Both the position numbers and the translations under genes were made by a program. Shown here piece after piece: positions 62,520 to 64,000 of a stretch of 64,000 nucleotides of DNA. The stretch spans positions 40,624,442-40,688,441 of the forward strand of contig OZ022342.1 of NCBI GenBank assembly GCA_963989245.1, written 5' to 3'. Numbering within the stretch: the stretch's first letter is position 1; each line of letters starts with the position of its first letter. The notes beneath the pieces are model-generated. The model made no database searches, was not told where the DNA came from, and was given only the letters and a program-made list of their open reading frames with translations. This DNA is from Nansenia antarctica. Its lineage: Eukaryota; Chordata; Actinopteri; Argentiniformes; Microstomatidae.

Positions 62520-64000
62520 TCAGTCCTTTGGCGACATGAGAAGCACTGTCTCAGATATTGGTCTCAAGAACGTTTTAGCCGTCCCATGTTTGGTGATCTT
62601 CACTTCGATTCTTCTGATCTTCCCGTCCTTGTCAGGGAATGTCTGGCTGACTAGTCCTAAGGGCCAGTCGTTGCGCTTAGCTTGAGCATCTTTGAGAAGG
62701 ACCAAATCCCCTACTTTAAGGTTCGGACGTTCCTCTTGCCACTTGCTGCGACTCTGTAGTGACGTGAGGTATTCATGTCTCCATCGGCTCCAGAAAGTAT
62801 TTGCAAGGTGCTGAACCTGTTTCCACTGCTGTCTGTGGAGGTCCATATCACTAAAATTTCCCGGAGGAGGAAGTGGAGTGCACATCTTCTGCGTAAGAAG
62901 CATAGCTGGTGTTAGAAGAAAAGGAGAGTCTGGATCCATTGAGATGGGGGTGAGAGGTCTGGCGTTGATTATGGCTGTAACCTCTGCCATCAGGGTGGAG
63001 AGAACTTCATGAGTCAGGCGAGAAGGGCAAGCCTTGAGCAACATGGAGTCAAGTATGCGCCTTGATATCCCTATCATCCTTTCCCAGGAGCCTCCCATGT
63101 GGGATGAATGAGGTGGGTTGAAGACCCATGAGCAGCCCTCTTCTCCCAGGTATTTTCGAATGCTAGGCATGTTGGGGTCGGTCAGCAGAATGTTCAGCTC
63201 TCGGCATGCGCCTGTGAAATTTGTTCCACAATCTGATCTGATCTGTTTGGCAGGTCCTCTTAGACTAAAGAACCTGCGTAGCGCATTGATAAAGCATGAT
63301 GTGTCCATTGACTCAATCAATTCGATGTGGACAGCGCGCATACTTAGACATGTGAAAAGAACAGCCCATCTTTTACTGTTTGCCTGTCCTCCTCTTGTGC
63401 GTCTTGTGCTTACATGCCAGGGGCCGAAGACGTCCAGTCCCACGTAGGTGAATGGGGGTTCAGTACTCAGGCGATCAACAGGTAGGTCGGCCATCCTCTG
63501 TTCCGTCACTCTGCCTCTGAGCTTCTTGCAGGTTACACAGTCGTGAAGGATGCCTTTGATCAGTCGTCTTGCTCCCATGATCCAGTACCCTGCAGTGCGG
63601 ACAGCGCCTTCGGTAAAGACTCGGCCTTGGTGCATCACCCTTTGGTGATGGTGTTCCACAAGTAGCTTTGCGATGTGTTTCCGTCCCGGAATAACAAGAG
63701 GGTGTTTTTCCTTGTAGGCGAGATCTGAATGTCTGAGCCGTCCCCCTATTCTCAGGAGGCCTTCTTCGTCGCAATAGGGATTGAGTTTCTTCAGAGGACT
63801 ACTTCTTGAGATGTCCTTTCCACTTGCTATGCACGCAAGTTCGTCCTTGTAAGCCTCTCCTTGCACGCATTTGATGATGATGAGTTCAGCTTTTGTCAGT
63901 TCTTCAGCTGTGCGAGGCTGCTTGCAGTGATGCCATGAACTGCAAGTTTGATCCTGATCTTTACTGGTAGCCTTACAGGATTCCACGATGTGGATGAGTG
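62520..64000 (-). CDS. BEL/Pao pol, integrase part (runs off the window)
   Basis: An open frame of at least 488 codons that continues past the right edge (no ATG near 63986; the codon there is GTG). Zinc-binding region: HHHQRVMHQG then CVTCKKLRG (about residues 112-157). Integrase core: D185 in YVGLDVFGPW, D252 in IRSDCGTNFTG, E302 in GGSWERMIG. C-terminal part: LTPAMLLTQKM, WRHEYLTSLQSRSKW and VGDLVLLKD, typical of Pao. The integrase inserts the cDNA into the genome. The frame is intact and its stop is followed at once by the polypurine tract and LTR, so this end looks well preserved. Confidence 0.9.
   Translation of the reverse strand, partial: LIHIVESCKATSKDQDQTCSSWHHCKQPRTAEELTKAELIIIKCVQGEAYKDELACIASGKDISRSSPLKKLNPYCDEEGLLRIGGRLRHSDLAYKEKHPLVIPGRKHIAKLLVEHHHQRVMHQGRVFTEGAVRTAGYWIMGARRLIKGILHDCVTCKKLRGRVTEQRMADLPVDRLSTEPPFTYVGLDVFGPWHVSTRRTRGGQANSKRWAVLFTCLSMRAVHIELIESMDTSCFINALRRFFSLRGPAKQIRSDCGTNFTGACRELNILLTDPNMPSIRKYLGEEGCSWVFNPPHSSHMGGSWERMIGISRRILDSMLLKACPSRLTHEVLSTLMAEVTAIINARPLTPISMDPDSPFLLTPAMLLTQKMCTPLPPPGNFSDMDLHRQQWKQVQHLANTFWSRWRHEYLTSLQSRSKWQEERPNLKVGDLVLLKDAQAKRNDWPLGLVSQTFPDKDGKIRRIEVKITKHGTAKTFLRPISETVLLMSPKD

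Overview
The window is repeat-dense, AT-leaning eukaryotic DNA, almost certainly from a teleost fish. The evidence is the mix of elements: L2-type LINEs with ATTC-type tails, a Tx1/L1-type LINE, PIF/Harbinger, many hAT elements, Tc1 elements, a DIRS1-like element, Gypsy and BEL/Pao retrotransposons, and a tRNA-derived SINE with a conserved core (V-SINE/HE1-like). Host genes are few, small and split by introns. No bacterial features, CRISPR arrays, rRNA genes or convincing functional tRNA genes are visible. The species cannot be named from sequence alone.

Layout. 0-11.3 kb: dispersed repeats, an L2 LINE broken by three single-base frameshifts, a decayed multi-exon gene resembling the C-terminal module of PWWP3A/B (MUM1-family) proteins, a dead Tc1 element carrying a palindromic MITE, and a LINE remnant. 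An inverted pair of about 230 bp copies brackets this segment. 11.3-17.6 kb: old tandem duplications, a two-gene Harbinger element (spliced Myb/SANT-like gene on +, spliced HARBI1-like transposase on -), then a 1.2 kb minisatellite. 18.3-26.3 kb: a MITE remnant into which a 7.1 kb Tx1-type LINE inserted, leaving a 10-bp target duplication; ORF2 (1254 aa) is open, ORF1 has one frameshift, and a 1.3 kb DNA element sits between them. 26.6-31.7 kb: truncated L2 copies and a hAT with a nested MITE.

31.7-44.4 kb is one minus-strand LINE whose reading frame continues cleanly across three separate hAT insertions, each with a perfect 8-bp target duplication. The largest hAT (6.4 kb) itself holds a DIRS1-like element and a MITE. 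Another of the hATs holds a solo LTR and a SINE. 44.4-50.4 kb: a Tc1 with an open transposase frame fused to a Gypsy element (gag, RT, RNase H) that lacks the protease active site and the integrase; its leader/LTR region was hit by another LINE. 51.1-61 kb: TTAA-flanked MITEs, a solo LTR, a predicted three-exon gene of 135 codons (52682-60493), and inside its second intron a 4.8 kb foldback-type element whose arms are themselves palindromic. 61.9-64 kb: 3' LTR and integrase of a BEL/Pao element that runs off the right edge.

How the parts relate: almost everything is mobile DNA in layers, and precise target duplications let the order of several insertions be read. The only candidate host genes are the PWWP3-like remnant and the small three-exon gene, both inferred from splice-site phase agreement rather than from transcripts.
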